The translations under genes were made by a program, and so were the position numbers. From the NCBI GenBank assembly GCA_037382465.1, contig JARRPX010000001.1:44117-108116 (forward strand): a DNA stretch of 64,000 nt. The letters are read 5' to 3'. Source of the stretch: Anaerolineales bacterium. GTDB taxonomy: Bacteria; Chloroflexota; Anaerolineae; Anaerolineales; E44-bin32. The notes under the pieces are model-generated. The model saw only the letters and a list, made by a program, of their open reading frames with translations. It did no database searches and was not told the DNA's origin. Below are positions 1-9,088 of the stretch, in pieces. Each line of letters starts with the position of its first letter. The stretch's first letter is position 1.

Positions 1-1
1 A

Positions 2-232
2 AAGCCCCCGTTATGTGGGTGGTTGGACGAAGGCTTCAACACCCACGAGCAGACACATCAAGACGACTCTGCCGCACAGGATATGGATACCTTCACGTAT
101 TGTAACGAGGAAAGCCCAGCAGAAGCTAAAATTGCCTCCCGGTGGGAGGTGAACGCCTACGGGAAGCAGCTCGAGGTGTATAACCAACTACTCGAAATAT
201 TCAGGGATCTTTTCCCCGAGTGTTTTGAATAA
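2..232 (+). CDS. C-terminal fragment of an unidentified protein (cut by window start)
   Basis: The reading frame is open from base 2 and ends at a stop at 230-232, so only the last 76 residues or so are visible; a TTG at 23 is an internal codon rather than a convincing start. The tail has a helix ending in LEVYNQLLEIFRDLFPE, which loosely resembles the end of FGGY-type sugar kinases. That is only a weak resemblance and no catalytic motif is visible. A strong hairpin 57 bp downstream supports a real gene end here. Function cannot be assigned. Confidence 0.5.
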   Translation, partial: KPPLCGWLDEGFNTHEQTHQDDSAAQDMDTFTYCNEESPAEAKIASRWEVNAYGKQLEVYNQLLEIFRDLFPECFE

Positions 233-288
233 CGCTGATAACAACCGTGTACGAATAGTATGCCAGAAGGTCGATACGGCATTCTCTC

Positions 289-321
289 AACCGCAACTGA
301 ATATCACTTCAGTTGCGGTTT
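289..321 (+). terminator. Intrinsic terminator-like hairpin
   Basis: A perfect 13-bp inverted repeat (arms 289-301 and 308-320, AACCGCAACTGAA with its complement) encloses a 6-nt loop. It is followed by TGATTTCC, only moderately T-rich. It lies 57 bp after the stop of the left-edge gene and before the decayed, oppositely oriented MFS gene, so it probably ends transcription from the left. Confidence 0.7.
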
Positions 322-416
322 GATTTCCATTCATCTGCGCCTGAGTGCCGCAGCGATCGTCTGAAAAATCTCGACCTTCGAGACCATGTGTGAGAACAGT
401 CTGCGGAGAATCTATA

Positions 417-1462
417 TCAAGTGGCCGACAACCTCGCAGCCAGTTGCCGGTGTGCCACTTCGACGCATGTCACGGTAACGAGGATGGCCGCACCAAAGAA
501 GAAATTCAAGTTGCGACCGCCGGCGCATTTTCGTTGGCGTAGGACACTCCTGCCACCCACATCGTGGGAAAGGTAATCCCATTCAGAAGCTGGACAATCA
601 AGGTGAAAGATGGAGATGTGGATACCGCGAAGAGGAACATGCGCAAGGAGGTCAGTACCATCGACAAAATCAACAGCCGATACGATCCGAGTCGATTGAC
701 GAGTCGATTGCTGAAGAACACGATCGGAATTTCCGAGATCGTGCCCACCGTCAGGGCAAGTCCCATGGTAGATTCAGACGCACCCAGTTCACTCATGTAG
801 GGAAAGAAGAAGTTATTCAGCGCGGCGAGCGACAATCCTCCTGCAAAGGCCACAATCAAAAACAGAACCCAGTGTGGATTGGTAAGCAGCACACGGTCTC
901 TTTCCCCAACGGGAACGTTGTCCTCTATTGGTCCATACATTAATTTCCGGCTGATGAAAAAATTCAAGAAGAACAAGCCGGCGAAGCCCCAGAAGGCGAA
1001 CTTCAATCCATAACTTTCGACGACTGTTCCTGACAGAGCTGCGGCCAATCCATAGCCAATCGAACCGCCGACACGAACTCGACCGTAGAGTTCTTTTTGG
1101 TCGCCCAGCATGTAGATCGTAGCACTGTCCACGAAAGGCGAGATCGGGGCGAAGAACGTGTTGAGCAGAATGGCGATAATCAGAATCGGCGCGAATGTCG
1201 TTGCCAGTGGATATACGACCAGCATCGCGATCCCCAGCAGGATTGCCAGACTCATGATCAAGTGGTGCCGGCGCGTCGCATCGGCGAGTGCGGACCACAG
1301 TGGAGCGACAAAAAACGTAACCAGTGGCGTGATGCCCGTCAGTATGCCGATTTGTGCACCGCTGAATCCCAGTCTCTGGTAATAAAGTACGATGAACGGC
1401 GATACAAACGCCGTGGACGCAAAGAGTATGAAATTAAAGCCAAACGGCCAGATTTTCTTCAT
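417..1462 (-). pseudogene. Decayed MFS transporter (MFS_1-like), C-terminus lost by deletion and frameshift
   Basis: The intact frame (1462 to 506) encodes 318 residues of a major facilitator protein with about ten membrane helices. It shows the MFS_1-like N-terminus (FVSPFIVLYYQRLGFSGAQIG), a GYG-rich helix and the late motif VSYANENAPA. Family members run to about 390-400 residues and normally continue after this motif with a Gly/Ala-rich helix pair. Here the frame ends after VAT at a TGA. In another frame (stop at 417-419) a hydrophobic stretch, FFFGAAILVTVTC, reads like a last membrane helix. This suggests a small deletion with frameshift. Substrate unknown. A sequencing error cannot be excluded. 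Confidence 0.65.
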
Positions 1463-1489
1463 CTTCTTTCAGACGTTCGAGTGGAGTTC

Positions 1490-1509
1490 GAATAACTCAC
1501 GAGTTATTC
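1490..1509. promoter_or_regulatory. Near-perfect palindrome upstream of the MFS gene
   Basis: GAATAACTC and its complement GAGTTATTC are separated by 2 bp (arms 1490-1498 and 1501-1509). The centre is about 37 bp upstream of the MFS start at 1462. The short spacer fits a dimeric repressor operator better than a terminator. No local regulator can be assigned. Confidence 0.35.
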
Positions 1510-1517
1510 AAAATACG

Positions 1518-1546
1518 GAGGTGCGGCTTTGGATTGGCCGCACCTC
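1518..1546 (-). terminator. Terminator of the leftward DUF4386 operon
   Basis: A perfect 10-bp stem (1518-1527 with 1537-1546, GAGGTGCGGC) has a 9-nt loop. On the minus strand it is followed by CGTATTTTG. It lies about 130 bp after the stop of the small lipoprotein gene at 1678, so it is the likely end of that operon. Confidence 0.6.
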
Positions 1547-1677
1547 GATTGATCCGGGGCCAACATCATACATCAACGCGTGGGATATAGACGTATGATG
1601 CGTTTATGTCGGTCTGCACGAGTGTCACAATCAAACCGTCTGTCTGATCGTGCTACGTGCGCTTTAACGCGAGGAGT

Positions 1678-1989
1678 TTATTCGCGTCTGCGGGAAGATA
1701 CCCTGCCAGCCCCACGGCTGCCGCCGCCCGTGATGATCATCGCACCGATGGCAAAGCCCAAGTTGTACCAACCGCCATTGTTGTACACTTCGTACATGTT
1801 CACTTTTTCGTTGAAGAGTGAAATCACGAAGGTCACCGGGGCGATGATACCCTGCCACAAGCCCTGCCAAAATCCGGCCACCTCTCCCTCCGGATTTGGT
1901 TCGTCTTCCATCACGTTCGGCCCGGGCGCGCAAGCGGCAAGCGCCAGCAGGATCACGACCGCCAGTATTACCAAGAGATGTTTATTCAT
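1678..1989 (-). CDS. Small lipoprotein with one C-terminal membrane-like segment
   Basis: This is a 103-residue protein with a lipoprotein signal peptide (lipobox LAAC, Cys at about 20). A short acidic linker follows, then the conserved-looking block GFWQGLWQGIIAPVTFVISL, a polar stretch and a hydrophobic GWYNLGFAIGAMIITGGG. The start is supported by an excellent Shine-Dalgarno (AAGGAGGAGGG) just upstream. It is the last gene of the leftward operon of DUF4386 proteins. Similar small lipoproteins occur in Chloroflexota, but I know no function for them. The C-terminal GSRGAGRVSSRRRE is very basic. Confidence 0.8.
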   Translation of the reverse strand: MNKHLLVILAVVILLALAACAPGPNVMEDEPNPEGEVAGFWQGLWQGIIAPVTFVISLFNEKVNMYEVYNNGGWYNLGFAIGAMIITGGGSRGAGRVSSRRRE

Positions 1990-2107
1990 CTTTCCCTCCT
2001 CCTTGATGATAGGATCTTTTCAAGAGTGCGCAGGCTGACCTTTTCCTTACATCATTGTAAATGTGAATCCACCTTTCAGTACACCGATTCGGACATTTGT
2101 TTATCCA

Positions 2108-2830
2108 TCAGTCGTTCTGCAGCAGAAGCGGAGCGCCGCGTCCGAGTCGGAAAAACGTACGCCCGAGTTGAACGTACCAGATTACATACCCGGGGAGACA
2201 TAGGAACAAGAAGTACGTCCCGACGATGGGCACGAAGAAGAGGCATACGGCCAGATTGGTGAGGATGCCGACGTAGGCCGTCGCTTTGCTGAATATCTTG
2301 CCGTGCAGCATCAACAGCGAACTGATGAGCAGCGACGCTCCGCCCAGGAAGGTGTTGGCGAGATAGGCCGTGCCGTCGAACTGCGCCAGCAAGGCCTCCC
2401 CGGCGGCCAGGTACTGGCTTTTCGCTGCTTCGGTCGCCGCTGCTGCATAACCGTCACTCAGCGTGATGAGCTCCGCCATGGGTCTGGCGGGAACGATGAA
2501 TACGGCCGCCAGCAGCCCCATAACCAAAGCGATCAAGGCGTAGGATTCGTTGACTTGTTTCAACGAAGCGTACAGGGCCAGAAAGAGCAGGACGCCGATG
2601 ATGTTGCTGAGGAAGAGCAAGAAATCGAGCGACATCAATCCTCCCAGGCGGTCATTTTGGAGCGTCGTATAGATTTCGCGCACCGGAGTTGATCCGGGAG
2701 TGTAGGGCCAGGTGACGAAGGCGATGCCTCCCAGGACGATCAGGAGTTCCAGGATGATGGTGGTGGCTCCGCCGACTTTATAAAGATCCTTCCAGTGGGA
2801 ATCTGTGGAACCGGCACTTGTGGTTTTCAT
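2108..2830 (-). CDS. DUF4386 family membrane protein (copy 1)
   Basis: A 240-residue integral membrane protein with about six hydrophobic helices, matching the DUF4386 family layout. It has a short soluble N-terminus ending in WKDLYKVGG, a helix with LYASLKQVNESYALIALV, a loop with AAAATEAAKSQYLAAGEALLA, and a helix with [11 protein letters not shown]. It is clearly paralogous to the proteins at 2878-3594 and 6802-7548, sharing the [10 protein letters not shown] type motif and the Ala-rich loop. It lies 48 bp after the preceding DUF4386 gene in a MalT-regulator operon. No biochemical role is established for the family; a membrane sensor or stress protein is only a guess. Confidence 0.8.
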   Translation of the reverse strand: MKTTSAGSTDSHWKDLYKVGGATTIILELLIVLGGIAFVTWPYTPGSTPVREIYTTLQNDRLGGLMSLDFLLFLSNIIGVLLFLALYASLKQVNESYALIALVMGLLAAVFIVPARPMAELITLSDGYAAAATEAAKSQYLAAGEALLAQFDGTAYLANTFLGGASLLISSLLMLHGKIFSKATAYVGILTNLAVCLFFVPIVGTYFLFLCLPGYVIWYVQLGRTFFRLGRGAPLLLQND

Positions 2831-2877
2831 GGGTGATTATCCTTTTCTATTTTCAGGTGATCGCGAATCGATTTATT

Positions 2878-3594
2878 TCATGCGGGCAGTGACGGTCCTG
2901 CCGGTGTGCTTTTCCCCAGTTGGAAGATCCTGCGTGCGATCATGATGTTCCACACGAACAGCAGCACGGCCGAGAAGGCCGAAACGTACATGCCCACGAC
3001 GGGCAGAAACAAGCCGAGGTCGAAGACGCTGGAGACGATGCGCACGTACGCCGTTGCCCGGCTGAAGATCTGGCTGCGCAGCATGACGATGGAGAGGATC
3101 AGGCCCGTGATCGACCCCAGCAGGTAACTGACCATGTAACTGGTTCCGTGAAATATCGCCAGGAGCCCTTCTCCTGCCGATAGATACATGACGCGCTGCG
3201 CTTCAGTGGTGGCCGCCGCGAATTGATGGCTAAGGTGCAGCATTTCGAGGGCGGGCCTGGCCGAGAAAAGCGCCGCAGACCCCGCAATGGTCAGCGCGAG
3301 ATACAAGGCCATCAAAGCAGGATCGGTGCGCCGCAGGGCGGCGTACAGGGCGAGCGAGAGAGGTATGGCGAGAGCGCCGTAGACGATAAAAAGCACTTCG
3401 AAGGACAACAGACCCAGCAGCGCATTGTCTTGAAACAACTCGAACCAACCCAGCGCTGTGCTCGGTGGTGGGACTATGCTGAAGATTGCGATCTGTATCG
3501 GGACGATCGAGATCATCAGCAGAACGGAAATCCCCGCGATCTTGTAGAGTGATTTCCATTGTGAGATACGGTTTTCTTGATTTGTTTTGGTCAT
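2878..3594 (-). CDS. DUF4386 family membrane protein (copy 2)
   Basis: A 238-residue paralogue of its downstream neighbour, with the same six-helix layout. Landmarks are WKSLYKIAGI near the N-terminus, LYAALRRTDPALMALYLALT in the middle, the loop AAATTEAQRVMYLSAGEGLLA and the late FSRATAYVRIV. The start codon overlaps the stop of the upstream small gene by 4 nt (ATGA at 3591-3594), which indicates translational coupling to the MalT-like regulator and its small partner. Tandem duplication is likely, since the three copies align end to end. Confidence 0.8.
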   Translation of the reverse strand: MTKTNQENRISQWKSLYKIAGISVLLMISIVPIQIAIFSIVPPPSTALGWFELFQDNALLGLLSFEVLFIVYGALAIPLSLALYAALRRTDPALMALYLALTIAGSAALFSARPALEMLHLSHQFAAATTEAQRVMYLSAGEGLLAIFHGTSYMVSYLLGSITGLILSIVMLRSQIFSRATAYVRIVSSVFDLGLFLPVVGMYVSAFSAVLLFVWNIMIARRIFQLGKSTPAGPSLPA

Positions 3595-3818
3595 GATTTC
3601 TCCTTATCGTGTTTGTGGTTCAAGGACAGGATCACGAATCCGCGCCCGTGCAGGAAACGCAGCAATCCGATGACGCCGGATTGATCGGTGCGAACTTCGA
3701 ATTTTGTGTTAGGCCCTTCCAGGCATCCGGTTTTCATCTGCAGCGGACTCGCGGGGCCGATCTCTTCCGGATCGATCCGGCCGCGAAGCAGGATGGTATA
3801 CGTCTGCATGTCTTTCAT
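3591..3818 (-). CDS. Small protein paired with MalT-like regulator (family copy A)
   Basis: I take the start at 3818 (MKDMQTYTILL, 75 residues). A strong Shine-Dalgarno (CAGGAGG) sits 7-8 nt upstream of that ATG, whereas the longer frame to 3860 has none. It resembles the 86-residue protein at 12244-12504: both begin with a strand of the form Y-x-I-x-x-x-GR-I/L-D, have a DQ-S/A turn, a helix GLLRFLHGRG or GILSRIRDLG, and a last hydrophobic strand. Both sit directly after a MalT-like LuxR gene. The stop overlaps the next gene by 4 nt. Function unknown; a regulator partner or ligand-binding accessory is inferred from context only. Confidence 0.7.
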   Translation of the reverse strand: MKDMQTYTILLRGRIDPEEIGPASPLQMKTGCLEGPNTKFEVRTDQSGVIGLLRFLHGRGFVILSLNHKHDKEKS

Positions 3819-4006
3819 GAGCGATCCTCCTGCGAGACCAGACACCTTGTCTTCGTCCACCTCATCGATCCTGCGTCTTCATTCTAGAGGCGCGCATTCA
3901 TAAAGTCAGCGGATGAAAGTTGTATTTATTTTTCAATGCATGGGGAAAGCGGGTTACTCGAAAGTGTAATCGGTGGGCCAGGGATTGCGAAATATGGAGC
4001 GTTTTA

Positions 4007-6742
4007 TCAGAACAGACCCAACTGGCGCGCCCGGGCGAGCGCCTGCGTGCGGCTGTTTACCCCCAGTTTTCCGTAGATGTTGCTGGTATGTTTTTTCACC
4101 GTGTGCAACGTGATCGCCAGGCGTTCGGCGATTTCCTGGTTGGATAGACCTTCGCCGATCAACGCCAGAACTTCCATTTCACGCTCGCTCAGCGGGTCGA
4201 CCAACACGGATTGTGCGGCTGTGGGTTTGTCCGCAGCTTCAACGCCTCGACTCTCCGGGAAGGCGGCCACGATACGTTCGACGTACGCCGCGCTGGCGTT
4301 TCCTGTTTCGCCCCGTGCCAGCAGGGTCCTCAACATCTCCATGAGCGGCGTTCCCTCATCGATGAAGATGCTGATAAAATCTTCCGGCTCGGCTAACTCC
4401 AGGGCCCGACTCGTATCGGCGGTGCTTTTTTCAATATCGCCGGCAGCTGCGTGCATCTGGCTGCGCAGCAGAAGCAGCTCCAATCCGAGAAGCAAGTATC
4501 GACGCCGCATCGATTCTTCGACGATGCGGTCCGCCAACGCGATTCCGGTCTTCAAGTTTGCCATTTCCTGCTTGGTCCTCGCCCGGTAGAGCAGGATACG
4601 AAATGCACTGGTGTAAAGCGCCCCTGTGGGCGGCGTGACGATCCGGGCGGGTTCCTGCTCGGGATAGCTGAATCCGTCCTGAAAAGAAAAGCCCAGGGGC
4701 GCCAGGATGGCTTCCGCATTGGCGAGGCGATTGCGGGCCAGGTGGATGCGAATCTCCTGAGCCAACGCTTCCTCCCGCACCACCGTCGGCGCTTCCGCGC
4801 GCATCAACCCCGAGACGCTTTGGATCTGTTGATCGGCGGCTTCCAGGTCGCCTTCAAGTTGATGCAGGCGGGACAGCACGACACCGTAATAGACCTTGGC
4901 ATCGCTGTAGCCGCTCAGCTCGCTCACGCGGATGGCGCGTTGGAAATATTCGAACGCTTTTTCCAATTGGTGCCATTGGTAATGCACCACACCGAGTTCA
5001 CCGTACACGGCGGTGCTGATGGGGGGCAGTGACCCCGAACGATCCATGCGTTCGATTCCACGAGAGACGATCTCGAAGGTGAAATGCAGTTGGCCGTGCT
5101 GGATGGCCATCAGGGCTAGCCCGGAAATGCCCAGAAGTTCGTAAACCGAATTGCCCACCGTTTCGCCGTATTGGATGATTCGCTGGAAGGCTTTCAGGGC
5201 ATTGTCGTAATCGTCGAGCTGTTGGTAGGCACCGGCCAGTCCCAAATCGATCATACTGCGCACGCGTCCGTCGTCCTGGAGCACGAGCGCCAGCGCCCGG
5301 TTTGCCAATTGCAGACTCTCAGCCGGCTTTCCCTGTGCATTGAGCAGCATGATCTGCAGCGCGAGCCACTTTGCCTGGAGAATGGGATCATCGTCCCCAA
5401 AATTACCTTCGGACTGCAGTTCGTTTAATCGACTCAGGTACGGCGCTGCCAGGGAATACGCACCGCGTTGAATGTACATCCAGGCGAAAGCCAGGTTGGC
5501 TTCCGCGCTTTGTGCGCACCAGGCTTGGGGAATCGCCTGCAGCCAGCCGTCCACCGTTTTGATGTGCCATTTCATGAGCATGTCCATGGCGTGATTTTCG
5601 ATCAGGCGTACCGCAACAGCATAATCGCTGGCAGCCAGTGCGTGTTCGATGGCCTCGCTCGGCATGTCCATCCGGGCGTACCATCGACTGGCGCGTTGAT
5701 GAAGCCCGGCTACGGATTCCTGATCGAAGTCCTGCAGACGATCGTGCAGCAGATCGGCAAACAGGGCGTGGTAGCGGTACCAGTGCCGCCGGTCATCCAG
5801 CGGGATCAGGAACAGATTGGCGCTGAACAGGTCTTCCAGTAACGCGCGGCTGTCCTTGCGTCCTGTGACCGCATCACACAAATCCCCGGTCAGACGTTCC
5901 AGAACCGACGTCTCTACCAAAAAGCGCTGGATTTCTGGTGGTTGCCGGCTGAGCACTTCCTCGGTCAGGTAACTCAAGATAAAGCGCTGACTTCCGCTAA
6001 GATTAGCGATGAATTCAGATGGGTTCTCTCTGTCACGGATCGACAAACCGGCGAGATGCAAGCCGGCAATCCATCCTTCGGTACGATCGACCAGCTTGCG
6101 GATGTCGCTTGTTGAGAGGGAAAGTTCCATTGATTGGTTGAGGAACTGATCCGCTTCCTTCTCCGAAAAGCGCAGATCGCCGGCGCGAATCTCGCTAAGT
6201 TTGTCGTTTGCGCGCAGCCGGGCCAGCGGCAAGGATGGATCTTCCCGGGTGATCAAAACCAAGTGAAACGCCGGAGGAAGGTTCGAAATCAAATCTTCCA
6301 AAACATGCAGGATGTATGCATCCTGGATCACCTGGAAATCGTCCAGCACCAGCAGAAACCGATTCTCGACGCGGAGGATGTCACCGATCAGGGTCGTGCT
6401 GAAGATTTCGACGGGCGGCAGCTGACCTGCACGCAGCACGCCCTCGATCTCGCCCCCGATGTCGGCGTCGATTTCTTGCAGCGCAGCGATCAGGTACGTG
6501 AAGAAGCGGCCGGGATCGTCGTCCGCCGCATCGAGGGAAAGCCAGGCCGTAGGCCAACGATCCAGTGAATCGACCCACTCACTGACACAGACTGTCTTAC
6601 CAAATCCTGCCGGTGCGGAAACGAGAATAACCTGATGGCCGGACTCCAGCCCGTTATCCAGGTGAGCCATCAAGGATGCGCGTTGAACCCGTTTCTTGGG
6701 CAGTGCGGGGCGCTTCAATTTCGTCGTCAACAGATCAGACAT
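4007..6742 (-). CDS. MalT-like LuxR-family transcriptional regulator (STAND ATPase)
   Basis: A 911-residue regulator from the preferred start at 6742 ([19 protein letters not shown], the usual MalT-like opening). A 37-residue in-frame extension would run into the preceding gene. The N-terminal NTPase has Walker [10 protein letters not shown] and Walker [10 protein letters not shown] winged-helix-like region ([13 protein letters not shown], then [10 protein letters not shown]) follows, then a long TPR-like array from about 400 to 800. The C-terminal LuxR helix-turn-helix reads [20 protein letters not shown] and ends [16 protein letters not shown]. By analogy with MalT it should oligomerise with ATP and an inducer to activate promoters. 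The inducer is unknown. It lies inside the DUF4386 operon. Confidence 0.9.
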   Translation of the reverse strand: MSDLLTTKLKRPALPKKRVQRASLMAHLDNGLESGHQVILVSAPAGFGKTVCVSEWVDSLDRWPTAWLSLDAADDDPGRFFTYLIAALQEIDADIGGEIEGVLRAGQLPPVEIFSTTLIGDILRVENRFLLVLDDFQVIQDAYILHVLEDLISNLPPAFHLVLITREDPSLPLARLRANDKLSEIRAGDLRFSEKEADQFLNQSMELSLSTSDIRKLVDRTEGWIAGLHLAGLSIRDRENPSEFIANLSGSQRFILSYLTEEVLSRQPPEIQRFLVETSVLERLTGDLCDAVTGRKDSRALLEDLFSANLFLIPLDDRRHWYRYHALFADLLHDRLQDFDQESVAGLHQRASRWYARMDMPSEAIEHALAASDYAVAVRLIENHAMDMLMKWHIKTVDGWLQAIPQAWCAQSAEANLAFAWMYIQRGAYSLAAPYLSRLNELQSEGNFGDDDPILQAKWLALQIMLLNAQGKPAESLQLANRALALVLQDDGRVRSMIDLGLAGAYQQLDDYDNALKAFQRIIQYGETVGNSVYELLGISGLALMAIQHGQLHFTFEIVSRGIERMDRSGSLPPISTAVYGELGVVHYQWHQLEKAFEYFQRAIRVSELSGYSDAKVYYGVVLSRLHQLEGDLEAADQQIQSVSGLMRAEAPTVVREEALAQEIRIHLARNRLANAEAILAPLGFSFQDGFSYPEQEPARIVTPPTGALYTSAFRILLYRARTKQEMANLKTGIALADRIVEESMRRRYLLLGLELLLLRSQMHAAAGDIEKSTADTSRALELAEPEDFISIFIDEGTPLMEMLRTLLARGETGNASAAYVERIVAAFPESRGVEAADKPTAAQSVLVDPLSEREMEVLALIGEGLSNQEIAERLAITLHTVKKHTSNIYGKLGVNSRTQALARARQLGLF

Positions 6743-6801
6743 AACACGCGCTTTGTTTTCATTTTCCTGGGCCTTTGATTCCTGTCTCAAGGCGCTTGCG
6801 T

Positions 6802-7548
6802 TTAGCGACTCTCCCGTGCCAGCCGGAAAAGACCGCGGCTGACCAAGACCCACCAGATCAACCAGATCAGTCCACCGACAGGCAGGAGCATCTCCGGCAG
6901 CGATGTCTCAAAGACGAGGCTGAGACGGGAAACGAGGGTGATCACAAATCCGAGTATGCCCACATAAGCTGTTGCCTTATTGAAAATCCCGCTGCGCAGG
7001 ATGACGACTGATATGAGCATGCTGGCGGCGGCGATAAAGAAGTACCCCATCGTGTCGATCGTGGCCCGTACGGGAGCCGCCAGCGCCTGTCCTACTGCCA
7101 GTAACTGGTCCTTTTGTATTTGTGACGTTGCTGCCGCGTATTCCTCGCTGAGTTTGAGCATCGTGGATCCCATATCGGCGCGCGAGGCGACGAATACGGT
7201 GATGCCCAGTAGGGCGAAGAACGCGGCAATCAACCCGATCGACTCGTTCCCTCGCCTCAGCGCCATGTAGAGCGCCAGGAACATGACACCGAGCAGGGCG
7301 ATGGAAACCACGTCGAACACGTTCAGCGCCAGCAAACCGATCAGCTTATTGTCCGCGAACAAAGTGAACCATTGCAGCGAACTTGTCGGGTAAGGATCAC
7401 CGGCCAGAATTACGCCGATGATCTCGATCACGTATGTGGCCAGCGCAATCAGCGGGGCAATCGCACCGGCCCGGTAGAGTGGTTTCCATTGTTTTTCTGT
7501 GAAAATGTTGTTTTCAGGGTTTTTTTGTGGCACGTTTTGATTCTCCAT
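6802..7548 (-). CDS. DUF4386 family membrane protein (copy 3, first gene of operon)
   Basis: A 248-residue membrane protein with about six helices, homologous to the two downstream DUF4386 proteins. Shared landmarks are [50 protein letters not shown] and [11 protein letters not shown]. It is the first gene of the leftward run and ends 60 bp before the MalT-like regulator. A candidate sigma70-type promoter lies about 45-75 bp upstream. The regulator being flanked on both sides by DUF4386 copies suggests that the protein family is its main target. Molecular function unknown. Confidence 0.8.
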   Translation of the reverse strand: MENQNVPQKNPENNIFTEKQWKPLYRAGAIAPLIALATYVIEIIGVILAGDPYPTSSLQWFTLFADNKLIGLLALNVFDVVSIALLGVMFLALYMALRRGNESIGLIAAFFALLGITVFVASRADMGSTMLKLSEEYAAATSQIQKDQLLAVGQALAAPVRATIDTMGYFFIAAASMLISVVILRSGIFNKATAYVGILGFVITLVSRLSLVFETSLPEMLLPVGGLIWLIWWVLVSRGLFRLARESR

Positions 7549-7592
7549 TTTGGTTTGATTGAACTACAGTACTGATAAGTAATGTACGTATA

Positions 7593-7621
7593 AGTATGGT
7601 GTAGAAGTTTGAACTTATCAA
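7593..7621 (-). promoter_or_regulatory. Candidate promoter of the DUF4386/MalT operon
   Basis: Reading the minus strand, TTGATA (7616-7621) is followed after 17 bp by CATACT (7593-7598), a plausible -35/-10 pair 45 bp before the start at 7548. The heptamer ATAAGTA occurs twice in the same orientation (7575-7581 and 7590-7596), 15 bp apart, overlapping and just downstream of the -10. Short direct repeats of this kind could be regulator sites. This is inference from spacing only. Confidence 0.35.
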
Positions 7622-7720
7622 GAGCAGCCAGGGGTGTTTACGCTGATAATTTGAGCATTGGGGAATGTAGGAATCGAATCAGTAGCCTATAGAGTTACAG
7701 AGATCACGATTACCATCGGC

Positions 7721-8836
7721 TTAGCGGGAGGCATCTCTATCGACACGCGTACGCAGCCCGATCCACACGCATACCACGATACCGGCGGCGACCGCAATCA
7801 TCCCGGAGGGTCCGATCGTGACTTCCATGGGTCCCGAGACGCAGGGTGACACGAGCCCAAAGTTATGGGCGATGATCCCTCCTCCGAACATACCCAGGAT
7901 AAAGTAGGCTGCGTCTCCATTTCCTTCCCCCGTGAGGATGAGCTGCCGTGTCGGGCAGCCTCCCGCCAGCGCAGACGCAATTCCAACCAGGACCATGCCT
8001 AAGAAGTTCCAGAGATGTTGGTTTTGAACAACGGGTTGATTGGAGAAACCAACGTGAATCTGGCCCAGGAAAATATTCGTCACCGTGGCCGCGACGAGTA
8101 GACTGAGTGCCCCGCTGAGGAGATGTGTGTTTCGCATGAGTGCAACGTCCCGAAGCGATCCCATGATGCAAAAACGTGTGCGTTGGCCTAAAAAACCGAT
8201 CAACAATCCCACGCCCAGGGAGAACCAGATGGCGGCGTGCATCGAGCCTGTACCCACGTAACTGGAGAAAATAGGACCATCCTCGGCGAAGCGCGGCCGG
8301 AAGATCAACAATAGCAGCATGCCGACCATGGTGATTGGAACGAGCCAGCTGAAATAGGCAGGCAGTTGCCTGGTGCGGCCCGGTGTGTATCCAGCCTTGA
8401 GCAGCTGCACGCCAATTATGACTCCAAGACCGAAACCGGCTATTCCCACGAGCGCATTCAAATCCCCGCCCGCCAAACGGAGCAGGGTTCTCAACGGACA
8501 GCCTTGAAAGACCAATGCGCCGATGGCCGCGAATGTGCCCAGAATCAATGGTATGAGCGAAAGTGTGGTTGCCCGGTTGCGATGCTCAGAAAAGAGTCTG
8601 GCGGTAAGAAAAGCACCCAACACGATACCCATGATCTCGGGACGGATGTACTGTACTGCCCCTTCGCGGTGAAAACCCAGCGCACCGCCGATGTCGCGTA
8701 AAAAACCTGCGATGCAAATCCCCATGTTGGGAGGATTGCCGGCGTAGACTAAAAGCGCGGCCAAACCACCGATAGTAGCCCCGGCAAAGACGATTCCGGG
8801 TCGAGAGGCAAAGAAAGTGGATATTTTATTTCGCAT
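7721..8836 (-). CDS. yedE: YedE/FdhT-like membrane transporter linked to selenium metabolism
   Basis: A 371-residue protein with about ten membrane helices, belonging to the YeeE/YedE family. Two half-repeats carry conserved Cys motifs typical of the family: NMGICIAGF, FQGCPLRTLLRL, RTRFCIMGSLRD and GGCPTRQLIL, plus a late SPCVSGP. Relatives are proposed to move sulfur or selenium species across the membrane, and the YedE subgroup is associated with selenium-using genomes. It is the last gene of a cluster with the DUF3343 protein 27 bp upstream and a class V aminotransferase before that. The substrate is not shown by sequence. It lies about 2.4 kb downstream of the candidate selenoprotein gene. 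Confidence 0.85.
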   Translation of the reverse strand: MRNKISTFFASRPGIVFAGATIGGLAALLVYAGNPPNMGICIAGFLRDIGGALGFHREGAVQYIRPEIMGIVLGAFLTARLFSEHRNRATTLSLIPLILGTFAAIGALVFQGCPLRTLLRLAGGDLNALVGIAGFGLGVIIGVQLLKAGYTPGRTRQLPAYFSWLVPITMVGMLLLLIFRPRFAEDGPIFSSYVGTGSMHAAIWFSLGVGLLIGFLGQRTRFCIMGSLRDVALMRNTHLLSGALSLLVAATVTNIFLGQIHVGFSNQPVVQNQHLWNFLGMVLVGIASALAGGCPTRQLILTGEGNGDAAYFILGMFGGGIIAHNFGLVSPCVSGPMEVTIGPSGMIAVAAGIVVCVWIGLRTRVDRDASR

Positions 8837-8863
8837 CGATCGGGCCTTTTTTATTAGGCATCG

Positions 8864-9088
8864 TTATATATCGTAAAAACCCTCGGTTTCGATTTGGGCG
8901 GATTGAACTAAGGCCTCAGATCGTTTTCGATCGGGTCGTGAGATGCGTACGCAGACTCCGCAATCTGAACTCAGGCGGCGAGGCACGGGAATTAATTGGG
9001 AGCTGATCCCGGCTCTTTGCAGAATTTTCTCGATCTTTATTGCGTAACTGGTCGAATAGACCAATATTACTGTGTGAGTCTTGCTCAC
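8864..9088 (-). CDS. DUF3343 protein, putative Se/S carrier-like
   Basis: A 74-residue protein with the DUF3343 pattern: a first strand TVILVYSTSYAIKIEKIL, then the helix-turn GISSQLIPVPRRLSSDCGVC. The conserved Ser-x-Cys-Gly motif contains the likely functional Cys. It starts with GTG at 9088, overlapping the preceding stop by 4 nt, so it is translationally coupled to the aminotransferase gene. Family members sit near selD, yedE and sirA-like genes and are thought to carry or deliver selenium or sulfur; direct biochemistry is scarce. With YedE and a cysteine-desulfurase-like enzyme it forms a selenium/sulfur trafficking trio. Confidence 0.8.
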   Translation of the reverse strand: MSKTHTVILVYSTSYAIKIEKILQRAGISSQLIPVPRRLSSDCGVCVRISRPDRKRSEALVQSAQIETEGFYDI

